The notes: generated from the letters alone by a model not told the origin. DNA of 64,000 nucleotides from Thalassoglobus sp. JC818 (GCF_040717535.1 NZ_JBFEFI010000012.1:1-64000), one strand, 5' to 3'; positions 1 through 9,272 are shown, counted from the first letter of the stretch. Numbers and translations are program-made.

Positions 1-34
1 AACTCTTCGTGGAAATCAATTGGAAATTGAAAAG

Positions 35-484
35 TCATACTCGTGCTGTATGCTGTACCCCCCCCATGGGCTTCGGCTTCTTTCCGTTCAACTTCATCTC
101 TAATTCGTTTAGCCACGTGTGTTCTGTAAATGGACCGGAATCGGAATAGTCCAGTCGGACGCACAATCTTGTCCCCACTATTCCTTTCCGTAAAGGTATT
201 GACTCATAGTTCTCAATTATGTTCTCCATCCACGCTTCTTTCGGGGCAAACATTGTCTCGTTGTGGTCGCCGATGAGGGAGAGCAAGACGCTGTCCAAAA
301 ACACTCCACTGATTCTCGCGGAACGCGACGACACTGATGGGCTCTTAAATTTATTCTTCCCACCGGCAAACACAAAAAGCACCCCGAGGGAAACGGCGAA
401 TCCAAATACTATTAACGCTGCGATCAACACGGCCATTTTCGCACGTGGGGAATTACGTGTCACTTTGCCAACACTTGCTTCCAT
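35..484 (-). CDS. Small membrane-anchored hypothetical protein
   Basis: A 149-residue protein I do not recognise. Residues about 16-41 form one strongly hydrophobic segment (MAVLIAALIVFGFAVSLGVL) after a short basic N-terminus, which predicts a single membrane anchor or uncleaved signal. The rest is a short soluble part with no motif I can name. The stop codon lies at 35-37, so the gene is complete. Its upstream side faces a long gene-poor stretch. It could be a degenerate or lineage-specific gene; no function is inferred. Confidence 0.55.
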   Translation of the reverse strand: MEASVGKVTRNSPRAKMAVLIAALIVFGFAVSLGVLFVFAGGKNKFKSPSVSSRSARISGVFLDSVLLSLIGDHNETMFAPKEAWMENIIENYESIPLRKGIVGTRLCVRLDYSDSGPFTEHTWLNELEMKLNGKKPKPMGGVQHTARV

Positions 485-613
485 CGTGACTCCCTCTTGA
501 GATGTTGCCAGCCAAAATGATCCGATGTCGTCATTCTGCGCAATGCGTTACGCCGGGAGGCACCGCCGGACAAGGCTGGGTGGCATTGTAGAAAGATTTT
601 GGGTGCTGGGTGC

Positions 614-637
614 CATGCCCTCGCTTGCGCGGGCATG
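614..637. repeat. REP-like palindrome
   Basis: CATGCCC at 614-620 pairs with GGGCATG at 631-637 around a GC-rich 10-base loop. The flank reads GGGTGCTGGGTGCCATGCCC, and a partial echo (TGCCATGC) occurs near 665-675. A short GC-rich palindrome in non-coding DNA close to a fragment with a RAYT-like motif suggests a REP-type repeat. Whether it is repeated across the genome cannot be seen from one window. Confidence 0.45.
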
Positions 638-789
638 TTTTGATGGTCGTTGGATGGTAAAGTTTGCCATGCACTCTGGCCATTGAAAAACTCGAGAAGT
701 CAATGACAGTGACGGTGATGCCTACTTCCTGAAGTTTTCATGCTTTCGTCGACTTTCTCTGTTGAGTAGAGGCACGTATGTGCCAGTAG

Positions 790-900
790 TTGGTCGATGG
801 CATTGGTCTTACCAAGCAGAAAAATCCTTTCGATCTCTGGGGGTGGGGCATCATGCCGAAGCACGTGCATCTGATTCGGATTCGTAATACGAACGTTCGG
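790..900 (+). pseudogene. Probable fragment of a REP-associated (Y1/RAYT) transposase
   Basis: Translation of 790-885 contains WGWGIMPKHVHLI, close to the MPxHVHLL signature of IS200-like Y1 transposases and the RAYT (REP-associated tyrosine transposase) family, where the two histidines bind the catalytic metal. The sequence after the motif (to about 1095) does not look like the rest of such a transposase, and no catalytic tyrosine helix is apparent. I read it as a short relic. The match is one motif long, so chance similarity is possible. Confidence 0.4.
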
Positions 901-1408
901 ATCTCGATGACGAGGTCAATTGAATGCTGTGCGGCTGACCAGTTTCGACTTGCCCACGCGAGCGAGGACGTGGCAACCGCGCTGAGATCGTTGTTGGGAG
1001 GTATGTGGAAATGGGCCGGGCGTGGCTTTCGTCTGGCGGATTTGGGCTGTGTTTTCTCTGAATTTTGCGGCGTTGAATTCCTTGTTGATCTCTAGGATTT
1101 CATGAAATCTTCATTTTTTTAGGGCGGCGAACGAAACTTTCTGGTTTGAGTTGCGTTTACATACTGAAGACAACGACGAGGTTGCTGTCTCACTCGCAAC
1201 TCAGGCGGTCCTACGCCAACTGTGCGAACCTCGTGATTTGGACATATCCAGTTTGTCTTTGCGAAATGACTGGCACGTATCAGAGTCCTGGCTCGCGAAT
1301 TTGGCATTCGGGGGCATCGATAGCATTTCAGATGCTCTTTGTTCGTCAGCGGTCTATTTCAACGCTCAAAAAAGCATTCCAAGATCTTCAGCTTCAGAAT
1401 GGTTTCCA

Positions 1409-3220
1409 ATGATCCCATTGCGCACTCACGTCACTGCAATGCTGGCTCTTGTAGTCGGCTTTTCGGTTTCCAACTTGCAAGCACAACCGCCGGGTGGTCC
1501 GAACGCTCCGGACATCGAACTCGTCAATAAGTTCGATGCGAATGGAGATGGCTGGCTCAATGCTGAGGAGCGCAAACTCGCTCTCGAAGCGATGCAGAAA
1601 ATGCAGAGTGAGCGAGGCGGCGATAGGCGTCGTGGTCCAGGAGGATTTGGTGGTCCTCCTCCCGGTGGGCCTGGCGGTCCAGGTGGTTCTTTTGGAGGTC
1701 CCCCCGGTGGTGGTCCAGGACGCGGAAGACCAGAAGGTACTCCCGGACCGCGTGTCAGCGTGGAGAGCGTTAAAGTTATCAAGGACGCGGACCTGTACGA
1801 TCCATCAGTGCTGCGAACGATGTTTATTGAGTTCGAAAGTGACGGCTGGGAACAGGAGATGGCAGCCTTCAAGCCGACCGATGTTGAAATCCCAGCGACT
1901 TTGATCGTCGACGGAGAAAAGTATTCTGACGTTGGCGTCAGCTTTCGTGGTTCGTCTTCGTTCTTCATGGTCCCCGAGGGAAGTAAGCGGTCGTTGAATC
2001 TGTCGATTGACTTCATTCATGACGATCAACGTCTGTACGGTTACCGCTCTTTGAATCTTCTGAATTGTAACGGCGATGCATCGATGATGAGTTCGTTGCT
2101 GTACTCACATATCGCTGGCGAAAAAATTGCGACACCGAAGGTCAACTTCATGAAGGTGGTGATCAATGGCCGCAGCTGGGGGATCTATGCGAACGCAGAG
2201 CAGTTCAACAAAGACTTCCTCAAAGATAACTTCGACACGAAGAAGGGGGCACGCTGGAAGGTCAGCGGAAATCCAGGCGGAGATGCGGGGCTGCGGTATC
2301 TTGGAGACGATCTCGAACCTTATCGCGAACGCTTCGAGATTAAATCGGATGACGATGAGAAGTCATGGCGGGATCTCATTCATCTCTGCAAAGTCTTGAA
2401 CACGACTCCGCAGCAGGAGCTTCCTGAGCGCCTTGAGAACCTTTTGGATCTGGATGGAGTGCTCTGGTTTCTCGCGGTCGATGTGGCACTGGTTAATAGC
2501 GACGGATATTGGACAAGAGCCAGCGATTACAACATCTATCAGGACCCCGACGGAAAGTTTCACATCCTCCCCCACGACATGAACGAAGCGTTTCATGATC
2601 GTCAGGGACGAGGTTTTGGTGGTCCTCCGGGCGGTGGTTTTCCCGGGTTCGGTCCTCCTGGTGGAGATGAGCCGGGACGTCCCGATTTTCGAGATCGCGG
2701 TCCACGTGACGGTGATCGAGATCGAGGACGTGGCGATCAGTTTGGGGATCGACGTGGATTCGGTGGCCCGGACGATGGCGGACGTCCCCCGAGGTTTGAT
2801 GATCGAGACGGTCGGCGAGATGGCGGACGCGGATTTGGCCCTCCCGGCGGAGGAGAGCGGCCGAGTGTGAAACTCGATCCACTCGTTGGTCTCGACAGTG
2901 ATCGATTTCCTCTGAGAAGCAAGCTGCTTGCTAACGAAGCCTTGCGAACTCGCTACCTGCAATACGTTCGCCTCATCGCGAGCAAGTACCTCGACTGGGA
3001 CTATCTCGGTCCGCATGTCGACGAAGCACGAAAGTTGATTGAGCGTGAGGTTCGACAGGACACGAGAAAACTCGCTTCCTTTGAAGACTTTCAGCGTGCA
3101 ACTGACATGAAAGATGGCGAACTGAAACAGTTCTGCGACCAGCGTGCGGAATATCTGCTCAATCTCGATGTCATCAAGAATCTGCCGAAGGACTCTGTGA
3201 AGCAACAGTCGCTTCGATAA
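1409..3220 (+). CDS. Secreted CotH-type kinase family protein with EF-hand
   Basis: A 603-residue protein. The ATG at 1409 is chosen because it starts a signal peptide (MIPLRTHVTAMLALVVGFSVSNLQAQ). An EF-hand calcium loop (DANGDGWLNAEE) lies near residues 43-54, followed by a Gly/Pro-rich linker. The CotH fold then shows the usual pieces: VGVSFRGSSSF, KRSLNLSIDF, YGYRSLNLLNC, NGRSWGIYANAEQ and, near residue 390, HILPHDMNEAF. CotH proteins of spore coats are protein kinases; the role in planctomycetes is unknown. A long Arg/Asp/Gly-rich insert (about 2606-2865) interrupts the fold after HDMNEAF. DUF4956 follows downstream, a common partner. A terminator lies at 3261-3297. Confidence 0.88.
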   Translation: MIPLRTHVTAMLALVVGFSVSNLQAQPPGGPNAPDIELVNKFDANGDGWLNAEERKLALEAMQKMQSERGGDRRRGPGGFGGPPPGGPGGPGGSFGGPPGGGPGRGRPEGTPGPRVSVESVKVIKDADLYDPSVLRTMFIEFESDGWEQEMAAFKPTDVEIPATLIVDGEKYSDVGVSFRGSSSFFMVPEGSKRSLNLSIDFIHDDQRLYGYRSLNLLNCNGDASMMSSLLYSHIAGEKIATPKVNFMKVVINGRSWGIYANAEQFNKDFLKDNFDTKKGARWKVSGNPGGDAGLRYLGDDLEPYRERFEIKSDDDEKSWRDLIHLCKVLNTTPQQELPERLENLLDLDGVLWFLAVDVALVNSDGYWTRASDYNIYQDPDGKFHILPHDMNEAFHDRQGRGFGGPPGGGFPGFGPPGGDEPGRPDFRDRGPRDGDRDRGRGDQFGDRRGFGGPDDGGRPPRFDDRDGRRDGGRGFGPPGGGERPSVKLDPLVGLDSDRFPLRSKLLANEALRTRYLQYVRLIASKYLDWDYLGPHVDEARKLIEREVRQDTRKLASFEDFQRATDMKDGELKQFCDQRAEYLLNLDVIKNLPKDSVKQQSLR

Positions 3221-3260
3221 GGCATCGGGCGGAAAAGACGTTGAGCGTAATCGTCTTCGA

Positions 3261-3297
3261 TTGGGACAGCGGTGGAGTTGAACTGCCGCTGTCCCAA
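3261..3297 (+). terminator. Intrinsic-terminator-like hairpin after the CotH gene
   Basis: TTGGGACAGCGG at 3261-3272 pairs perfectly with CCGCTGTCCCAA at 3286-3297 across a 13-base loop. It lies 41 bases past the CotH stop. The T-run after it is weak, so efficiency is uncertain. It would separate CotH from the DUF4956 gene. Confidence 0.65.
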
Positions 3298-3499
3298 TTA
3301 GTTCGTTTCGCTCAGGGCGGCTTCACAGAAACTTTGGATTGAGCCGCAAGTCTTTTCACGATTTTCAGTCGTTGCTGAGCTCGCACCGCAAGTCTGTTTC
3401 AGAAGATGGTGTTATCTCACTGTGCAATGATTGTTTCTCTTTGAGAGTTCAAGCTTCCTCGACAATCACCTTCAATCGTTTGAATTAAGACTGCCACTC

Positions 3500-4171
3500 A
3501 TGGAATTTCTTGAAGTCCCCCTGTTCGACGATGACCTCATCAAGATGATGGTTCGATTTGCAATCGACATCGTTGTCGTCTTGTTGCTGACGATCTTCTG
3601 CTATCGACGCCACAAGGGGAGTGCCGATTACGTTTTCAGTTTCTTGCTGCTGAACGTCATGATCTTCTTCATCTGTTTTGCACTGAAGAAGCTTGATCTG
3701 GGGATCGGGATGGCACTCGGGCTGTTTGCGATTTTCGGAATCATTCGATATCGCACGGATGCCATTCGAGTCAAAGAGATGACCTACTTATTCGTGGTTG
3801 TTGGGATTGCGGTCATCAATGCGCTGTCGAATAAGCAGACGAGCTACGCTGAGTTGGCGACCATGAATGGAATTATTCTCTCGGCTGCCTTTTTTCTTGA
3901 GCAGTCTTTGATCAGCTCTCCCAAGTGCAAATGCAACATTGTGTACGACAACATCGCCTTGCTGAGTCCTGGCAGAGAAAGAGAACTTCTGCAGGACATC
4001 GAAACAAAAACCGGTCTGGCTGGCGACAGGGTGAAGATCTCCAAGATTGACTTGAAGAAAGGGCTCGCCAGCATCGTCCTTCACTACTCTTGCGACGAAG
4101 AGTCAGCGACGGGCGACGGGAACAATGGTGACATTGAGACCGGAGATGGCGACTCGAACGACGACTTCTAA
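3500..4171 (+). CDS. DUF4956 membrane protein
   Basis: A 223-residue integral membrane protein of the DUF4956 family. The ATG at 3500 (MEFLEVPLFDDDLIKMMVRF) is preferred over the open-frame start at 3431. Hydrophobic segments at roughly residues 18-40, 50-67, 70-85 and 95-115 suggest four membrane spans, with the conserved LGLFAIFGIIRYRT stretch in between. A cytosolic domain follows and the C-terminus is strongly acidic. Family members often sit beside CotH kinases and VTC-type polyphosphate polymerases. Here CotH is directly upstream, but no VTC-domain gene is present in the window. Confidence 0.85.
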   Translation: MEFLEVPLFDDDLIKMMVRFAIDIVVVLLLTIFCYRRHKGSADYVFSFLLLNVMIFFICFALKKLDLGIGMALGLFAIFGIIRYRTDAIRVKEMTYLFVVVGIAVINALSNKQTSYAELATMNGIILSAAFFLEQSLISSPKCKCNIVYDNIALLSPGRERELLQDIETKTGLAGDRVKISKIDLKKGLASIVLHYSCDEESATGDGNNGDIETGDGDSNDDF

Positions 4172-4298
4172 GTTGCTGCGAGGAACTTCGCGCACGCTGT
4201 TGAATTCAAGTCGCGCTATTCAGCCGTATTGTTGCGCTGGACGTCCAGTTCGCGTGTCGCTTTGAACTTTGAAACGGGCTCGCGAGTCTGTCTTGGCG

Positions 4299-4529
4299 TT
4301 AGTTCGTGGTCTCAGAGCGTTGGATCAGGAACTCGATAAAGCGAAGATTTGCCTCGAATAGCCGGCTGGATTGATCAAACCGGCGAATGATCTCCCGTCG
4401 CCGCTGGACTTCCGGCGTCCAGTTGGAGCGAATTGCTTCGCACTCAATTGCGATGTCGTTGGGAGTTGGCTCGTCAGTGGATTTCTCGTTGAGAACAGAG
4501 GCGATTCGGTTGTTCTGAGACATCTTCAT
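4299..4529 (-). CDS. Small soluble hypothetical protein
   Basis: A 76-residue hydrophilic protein, probably helical (EAIRSNWTPEVQRRREIIRRFD, then LFEANLRFIEFLIQR). The start MKMSQNNRIASVLNE could equally be the second Met. The composition is gene-like rather than shadow-like, and nothing else on either strand competes. An inverted repeat lies just upstream at 4562-4579. Function unknown; it resembles the short conserved hypotheticals frequent in planctomycetes, but I cannot name a family. Confidence 0.6.
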   Translation of the reverse strand: MKMSQNNRIASVLNEKSTDEPTPNDIAIECEAIRSNWTPEVQRRREIIRRFDQSSRLFEANLRFIEFLIQRSETTN

Positions 4530-4847
4530 GATGGTCCTGAGGTTGATGGAAATTTCGGGCTAGTGAGGTAGACCTCACTGGCGCGATTTCTCCAGAAAGA
4601 CAAAGGGGATGCTTTCTTGAATACTGGTTCTTTAGTTCACCCTTTTTTGGTGCGCCGATTTTTCTGAGGCGATGTTGAAAAAAAGCATCAAAAAGCTGGA
4701 TTCGCGATGTCCAGCTCAACCTGCGGAGGGACGATTGCAAGAATTGTGACGTTCGCAACGTTGTTGCGCTGCCAAGTGACCGTCGATCGCCTACTATTTG
4801 CGGCGAACAAATTGATTGTCACGCCTGGTGCGCATTGAGGACGGATT
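4530..4847. other. Intergenic stretch between divergent genes
   Basis: About 320 bases separate two divergent genes and must carry both promoters. Apart from the inverted repeat at 4562-4579 I see no clear element and no gene. Confidence 0.6.
4562..4579. promoter_or_regulatory. Perfect inverted repeat upstream of the small gene
   Basis: AGTGAGGT at 4562-4569 is mirrored by ACCTCACT at 4572-4579. It lies about 33 bases upstream of the minus-strand start at 4529. This could be an operator or a 5'-leader hairpin. The assignment rests on symmetry and position only. Confidence 0.35.
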
Positions 4848-5333
4848 GTGAACGTTGAAAATATTGGCCCGGTTTTAGGGAAGATTCCGAGCGGCGTTTT
4901 CATTTTGACCGCTCAGAATGGAAATGGTTTAGAAACGGGGATGCTGGCGAGTTGGATTCAGCAGTCGTCGTTTGAGCCCCCGACAATGACTGTGGCCGTG
5001 AACAAGAAACGCTACTTGAACGACTGGATCGAAGAGTCGTCCGAAGTTGCTGTCAGTATCGTGGGGGAAAGTGAGAAGCAGTATCTGTCTCACTTTGGAA
5101 AAGGCTTCGAACCGGAAGAACCTGCGTTTGACGGGCTTGCAACTGAGAAAACAGGATCCGGACTCACTGTGTTGAGCGGAGCACTGGGTTGGCTGGCAGG
5201 ACGCGTTCGATCTTCAGTCGATGCCGGTGATCATACCGTTTACGTCGTCGAGATTACCGACGGGAAGCCGGGAGAAGGTGTTTCCTCTCAGAAGCCGTTC
5301 GTGCATTTGCGCAAGAATGGATTTGGATATTGA
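4848..5333 (+). CDS. Flavin reductase-like (FMN-binding) domain protein
   Basis: A 161-residue protein matching the flavin-reductase-like split-barrel fold. The sequence begins GPVLGKIPSGVFILTAQNG and continues with LASWIQQSSFEPPTMTVAVNKKRY, the classic FMN-binding stretch, then VAVSIVGE and a C-terminal DHTVYVVEITDG. The start is GTG at 4848 with a TGAGGA-like ribosome site about 8 bases upstream. Such proteins bind FMN and serve as flavin reductases or diflavin partners; the electron partner is not evident here. It ends 61 bases before the next gene. Confidence 0.85.
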   Translation: MNVENIGPVLGKIPSGVFILTAQNGNGLETGMLASWIQQSSFEPPTMTVAVNKKRYLNDWIEESSEVAVSIVGESEKQYLSHFGKGFEPEEPAFDGLATEKTGSGLTVLSGALGWLAGRVRSSVDAGDHTVYVVEITDGKPGEGVSSQKPFVHLRKNGFGY

Positions 5334-5394
5334 TCGAGGATGGCGGATTCGCTGAGATGCAGCGGTCACTTTTCCATTTGGATGTGAGGAACTG

Positions 5395-6861
5395 ATGCGA
5401 CTGGTTTTGTGCGGAATCGTTTGCTCATTTGTCATTGCGAATGTCGTCACCGCGGAAGATCCGAAGGAGAGTGATTATTACCCGATCACGACCTTCGAAG
5501 TTCCTGAAGGTGTGGTTCTCGAAGCGAGTTCGTTTCAGCTGTTGAGTGACAATCAACTCGCGGTGGCTTCGCGACGCGGTGAAATCTGGATCGTGACCGA
5601 CCCATTCGCCAAAGAAGTGAATGCATCGCAGTTCAAACGATTCGCTCACGGGCTTCACGAAGTTCTCAGCATGGCAGAGCGAGATGGATGGTTGTATGTC
5701 GTCCAGCGATGCGATGTGAGTCGACTGCGGGATTCAAACGAAGACGGCAAAGCGGATGAGTTCGAAGTTGTCTGCGACGACTGGGAAATTTCCGGCGACT
5801 ACCACGAATACGCATTCGGATCGAAGTTCGATCGCGAAGGGAATCTTTGGATCACCCTGTGTTTGACGGGGTCGTTTTCGAGTGAGGTCCCTTACCGCGG
5901 CTGGTGTGTGCGTGTGACACCGGACGGAAAGATGATCCCCACGACAAGTGGAATTCGTTCTCCGGGTGGAATGGGGGCGAACGCTGCAGGGGACATCTTC
6001 TACACGGACAATCAGGGACCGTGGAACGGAACATCAGGTCTGAAACATCTGATCCCCGGGAAATTCGTGGGCCATCCCGGAGGATTCGAGTGGTACAAGC
6101 TGGCTGAAAACGTGATGGGGCCAAGACCGACTGAGCCCGAGTCGGGCAGTCGATTTGTCGTTGAAGCGGAGAAGATTCCCGAATACGAACCGCCAGCGGT
6201 CCTGTTTCCCTACAAGAAAATGGGGCAATCAGCGAGCGGGATTGCCTGTGATCTTTCGCAAGGACGATTTGGACCGTTCGAAGGTCAGCTCTTTGTCGGA
6301 GATCAGACGTTCAGCACGGTGATGCGTGTTGTTCTGGAGGAGGTCGACGGCCATTATCAGGGATGCTGCATTCCGTTTCTGGAAGGATTCGATTCGGGAA
6401 CGCTGGGTGTGGAGTTGTCTTCCCATGGCGTGATGTTTGTCGGTGGGACGAATCGAGGTTGGGGATCGCGAGGTAAGAGTCCGTTTGCCGTCGAACGGGT
6501 TGATTGGACCGGAGAAGTTCCGTTCGAAATTCTTTCGATGAACGCTCTTTCAGATGGCTTCGAATTGACGTTCACACAGCCAGTCGATGCGACGACCGCG
6601 AGCGATCCGGAATCGTACTCGCTGGAAACGTACACCTATATTTTTCAGTCGAGCTATGGCAGTCCTGAAGTTGATCAGACCCTTCCAGTGATTCAGTCAG
6701 TCATTGTCAGCGACGACGGAATGAGTGCGCGTCTGAAGATTGAAGGGCTGCAACGCGGGCATGTTCATGAACTGAAGTCATCCGGAGTGCGTAGTGCGGA
6801 GGGACTTCCGCTTCTGCATTCGGAGGCTTATTACACATTGAACTTCATTCCAGCAGAGTGA
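5395..6861 (+). CDS. Secreted beta-propeller protein, sorbosone/glucose dehydrogenase-like
   Basis: A 488-residue exported protein with a signal peptide ([20 protein letters not shown]). Residues about 25-370 form an NHL/PQQ-dehydrogenase-like propeller: [64 protein letters not shown] and [16 protein letters not shown]. The C-terminal 120 residues ([11 protein letters not shown] to AYYTLNFIP) are a beta-rich module frequent at the end of planctomycete propeller, ThuA and DUF1080 proteins. Binding of quinone or calcium cannot be confirmed from sequence alone. It probably acts in the periplasm on sugars or sugar alcohols (inference). Confidence 0.75.
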   Translation: MRLVLCGIVCSFVIANVVTAEDPKESDYYPITTFEVPEGVVLEASSFQLLSDNQLAVASRRGEIWIVTDPFAKEVNASQFKRFAHGLHEVLSMAERDGWLYVVQRCDVSRLRDSNEDGKADEFEVVCDDWEISGDYHEYAFGSKFDREGNLWITLCLTGSFSSEVPYRGWCVRVTPDGKMIPTTSGIRSPGGMGANAAGDIFYTDNQGPWNGTSGLKHLIPGKFVGHPGGFEWYKLAENVMGPRPTEPESGSRFVVEAEKIPEYEPPAVLFPYKKMGQSASGIACDLSQGRFGPFEGQLFVGDQTFSTVMRVVLEEVDGHYQGCCIPFLEGFDSGTLGVELSSHGVMFVGGTNRGWGSRGKSPFAVERVDWTGEVPFEILSMNALSDGFELTFTQPVDATTASDPESYSLETYTYIFQSSYGSPEVDQTLPVIQSVIVSDDGMSARLKIEGLQRGHVHELKSSGVRSAEGLPLLHSEAYYTLNFIPAE

Positions 6862-7005
6862 AGCTTCGCAGACGATGTTCACTTGACTCTTAGAAACAGC
6901 GATTCGGCCAGCCAAGAGAATTGGACGTAGTCCTCGATCAAAACAGATGGTATGATTTCGATGAGTTTTTCGTTGTTGCCCTTTTCGCCAATCGTAGAAA
7001 GTTAA

Positions 7006-8277
7006 ATGACGGTGTCAGCTGGAGATCAATCTTCTTACTCTCGTCGAGAGTTTCTGGAATCCAGTTCTCGCAATGCTGCGTGTTTGACCGTCGGGATGAT
7101 GGGGCTGAAGGACGTTCGCTCTCCGATCGATCGCCTTCAGGTTGGAGTCATCGGGCTCGGGGTTCATGGTCTTGAACTGGCGAAGTCGTTCGCCGAAATG
7201 AAAGATGTTCAAGTCGCCGCCATTTGCGATGTCGATGCGTCCCGACTCGCAGTTGGTCAGGCTGACTTGAAGGAGATTCAGCACTCGCGCCCACTGGCGT
7301 TTTCCGACCATCAGATGATGCTGGACCGCCCGGACCTGGATGCAGTGGTTGTCGCTACGCCTGATCACTGGCATGCTCAGCAGGCCCTCGATGTACTGCA
7401 GATTGGTCGCCATCTCTATTTGGAAACTCCAACTGCCCATACTGTCGAAGACGTCGACCGCATCAATCGAGTGGCTGCGAAGTCTGGCTGTGTTGTTCAG
7501 GCTGGGCTGCCGCAAAGACACGGAGCGCACTTTCAATCGGCAGTTGAACTGGTGCAGTCAGGTTTTCTTGGTCGCGTTCCGCTGGCACGTGCCTGGGCTG
7601 TCCATCAGAGAAAATCGATTGGCTACTGCGCCGAATCAACCCCACCTCGTGGAGTCGACTACGAACGATGGCTTGGACCTGCTCGACAGCGACCATTTGC
7701 AGCGAATCGTTTCCATGGAGATTGGAACTGGTTCTGGGATTATGGCTCCGGTGAACTTGGAAAATGGGGGACGCACAATCTCGATCTCGCATTCTGGGCG
7801 CTGAAGCTCGGCCTGCCGAAACGTGTATCCTCAACTGGAGGAATCCGGACATTCCGAGACGATCGAGAGACTCCCGACACGTTGACGGTGGCCTACGAAT
7901 ATCCGTCGGTCGATATTGTCTGGGAGCATCGGCAATGGGGCACTCGCGGCATCGAAGGTCGTACTTCTGGCACTGCATTCTACGGTGAGCGTGGGACTCT
8001 CGTCGTCGATCGAAGTGGTTGGAAGGTGTACGGACATCGCGATGAACGATTCGCTGGGGCGAGCGAGTTTAAACTGAGCGCACTTCGATCATTTGTAAAC
8101 TCGATCACGGCTGGAGGCGGACATTCGCGAGACTCGATTGAGTCGGGAAGTCTCGTCAGCACTGCATGTCACCTGGGCAATATTTCCTATCGTGTTGGTC
8201 GCGCTCTTGACATTGACACGAAAAGGTTGAGAGTAAAAGACGATCCCGAAGCGACGCTGCTAATGTCATCCGGGTAA
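7006..8277 (+). CDS. Tat-exported Gfo/Idh/MocA family oxidoreductase
   Basis: A 423-residue protein with a twin-arginine signal (SRREFLESSSRNAACL, residues 12-27), then the Rossmann nucleotide site (VGVIGLGVHGLELAKSFAEM). The dehydrogenase signature follows: VVVATPDHWHAQQALD and HLYLETPTAHTVEDVDRI. In most family members the latter reads ExPxx with a lysine in the EKP motif. Here the motif is ETP, so the usual catalytic lysine is absent. Exported planctomycete members are typically assigned to sugar oxidation; the substrate is unknown. The next gene starts 30 bases downstream, suggesting cotranscription. Confidence 0.85.
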   Translation: MTVSAGDQSSYSRREFLESSSRNAACLTVGMMGLKDVRSPIDRLQVGVIGLGVHGLELAKSFAEMKDVQVAAICDVDASRLAVGQADLKEIQHSRPLAFSDHQMMLDRPDLDAVVVATPDHWHAQQALDVLQIGRHLYLETPTAHTVEDVDRINRVAAKSGCVVQAGLPQRHGAHFQSAVELVQSGFLGRVPLARAWAVHQRKSIGYCAESTPPRGVDYERWLGPARQRPFAANRFHGDWNWFWDYGSGELGKWGTHNLDLAFWALKLGLPKRVSSTGGIRTFRDDRETPDTLTVAYEYPSVDIVWEHRQWGTRGIEGRTSGTAFYGERGTLVVDRSGWKVYGHRDERFAGASEFKLSALRSFVNSITAGGGHSRDSIESGSLVSTACHLGNISYRVGRALDIDTKRLRVKDDPEATLLMSSG

Positions 8278-8306
8278 TTGAACGACCATGTTGAGTTGGA
8301 GGATGC

Positions 8307-9272
8307 ATGTCGGTGCGGCACAAAGTCATTATCGATGCGGATCCTGGGATTGGGGACGCAGTCGCGATTGCACTGGCACTCATGGACCCTCAACTGGAAG
8401 TGGTCGCTTTGACCTCTTGTGCGGGGCTCGTGTCTGGGGAGCAGGCATTTCGAAACCTGCAAACGATCATTTCGATGGTCGATCCTCCGCTGTGGCCACG
8501 TCTCGGTTGGTCGAACGGGAATTCGTTTCGCGTTGAAGACTCGCCGGTGTTCTCCGGAATTTTGAGTGGTCACGGAGAAAGCGGTCTCGGAGACTGCAAG
8601 CCGATCGCGGCTCCGCTTCATCAGCCGACAGATTCAGTCAAGCTGATGGTCGAACTTGTCAAAGCCCATCCTGGGGAGCTGACTTTACTCACGCTGGGGC
8701 CGCTGACGAATGTGTTGGGAGCGTTCGAGCGTTCGAGTGAGTTTTTGAATGAGCTCAAACAGCTGCGAATTCTTGGGGGATCGGTTTCCGTTGGGGGCGA
8801 TGTCACTGCGTGTGCTGAGCTCAACATGCTTGCCGATCCTGTCGCTGCGAAAGCGATTCTCACTTCCCCGGCTAACAAAACGCTGCTTCCGCTCGATACT
8901 TCTCACCAGTTCGAATTGAGCTTCGATCAATACAGCCAGATGGGAGTGGATGGCTATTCACGACTGGGGCGATTGTTGAACGAATTGATTCCATTTGCAC
9001 TGCGAATCAGTCGAGCAAGACTCGGGAGAGAGGGGATTCTTCTGCCGGAGGTGATGGCTGTCGCGAGTATCTCTCACAGCGAGTTGTTCGAGCAGCGACC
9101 GATGGTTTGTGACGTTGAACTGACAGGAGAACTAACGCGGGGGATGACTGTCTTCGATCGTCGACCCGTTCCCCATTGGAAGCAAAATATCGAAGTGCTC
9201 ACGGAAGTCGATACCGCCGGAGTTCTCGATTACATGCTGCGTCTGATTGCCAGTTCGAGCGTTGGTGAGTGA
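8307..9272 (+). CDS. Nucleoside hydrolase (IunH) family protein
   Basis: A 321-residue protein of the inosine/uridine-preferring nucleoside hydrolase fold, which cleaves the N-glycosidic bond of nucleosides using calcium. The N-terminal motif reads DADPGIGDAVAIALAL, followed by LTLLTLGPLTNV and LRILGGSV. In the canonical DxDxGxDD calcium motif the seventh position is Asp; here it is Gly, so one ligand is altered. The ATG at 8307 has a TTGGAGG ribosome site just upstream. It lies 30 bases behind the oxidoreductase gene, probably in one transcript. It could be a divergent or weakened enzyme. Confidence 0.8.
   Translation: MSVRHKVIIDADPGIGDAVAIALALMDPQLEVVALTSCAGLVSGEQAFRNLQTIISMVDPPLWPRLGWSNGNSFRVEDSPVFSGILSGHGESGLGDCKPIAAPLHQPTDSVKLMVELVKAHPGELTLLTLGPLTNVLGAFERSSEFLNELKQLRILGGSVSVGGDVTACAELNMLADPVAAKAILTSPANKTLLPLDTSHQFELSFDQYSQMGVDGYSRLGRLLNELIPFALRISRARLGREGILLPEVMAVASISHSELFEQRPMVCDVELTGELTRGMTVFDRRPVPHWKQNIEVLTEVDTAGVLDYMLRLIASSSVGE

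Larger units (their letters stand above)
485..1408. other. Gene-poor stretch with repeat-like palindrome and transposase remnant
   Basis: About 0.9 kb without a convincing intact gene. It holds a palindrome near 614-637 and a fragment encoding a MPKHVHLI motif near 790-885, both listed separately. An open frame runs from 1151 into the CotH gene, but its first 86 codons look non-coding and precede a clear signal peptide, so they are treated as upstream sequence. Confidence 0.6.

Noticed and set aside
1600-1750. Repeated GGTCC/GGTGG units resembling a tandem repeat array
   Set aside because: They encode the Gly/Pro-rich linker of the CotH protein; irregular units, not CRISPR or a minisatellite.
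1426-2016. 196-residue Pro/Gly-rich minus-strand frame
   Set aside because: It is the antisense shadow of the CotH gene's Gly-rich region; the plus-strand protein has clear domains.
2363-3205. 280-residue minus-strand frame
   Set aside because: Antisense to the CotH kinase region; no domain recognisable.
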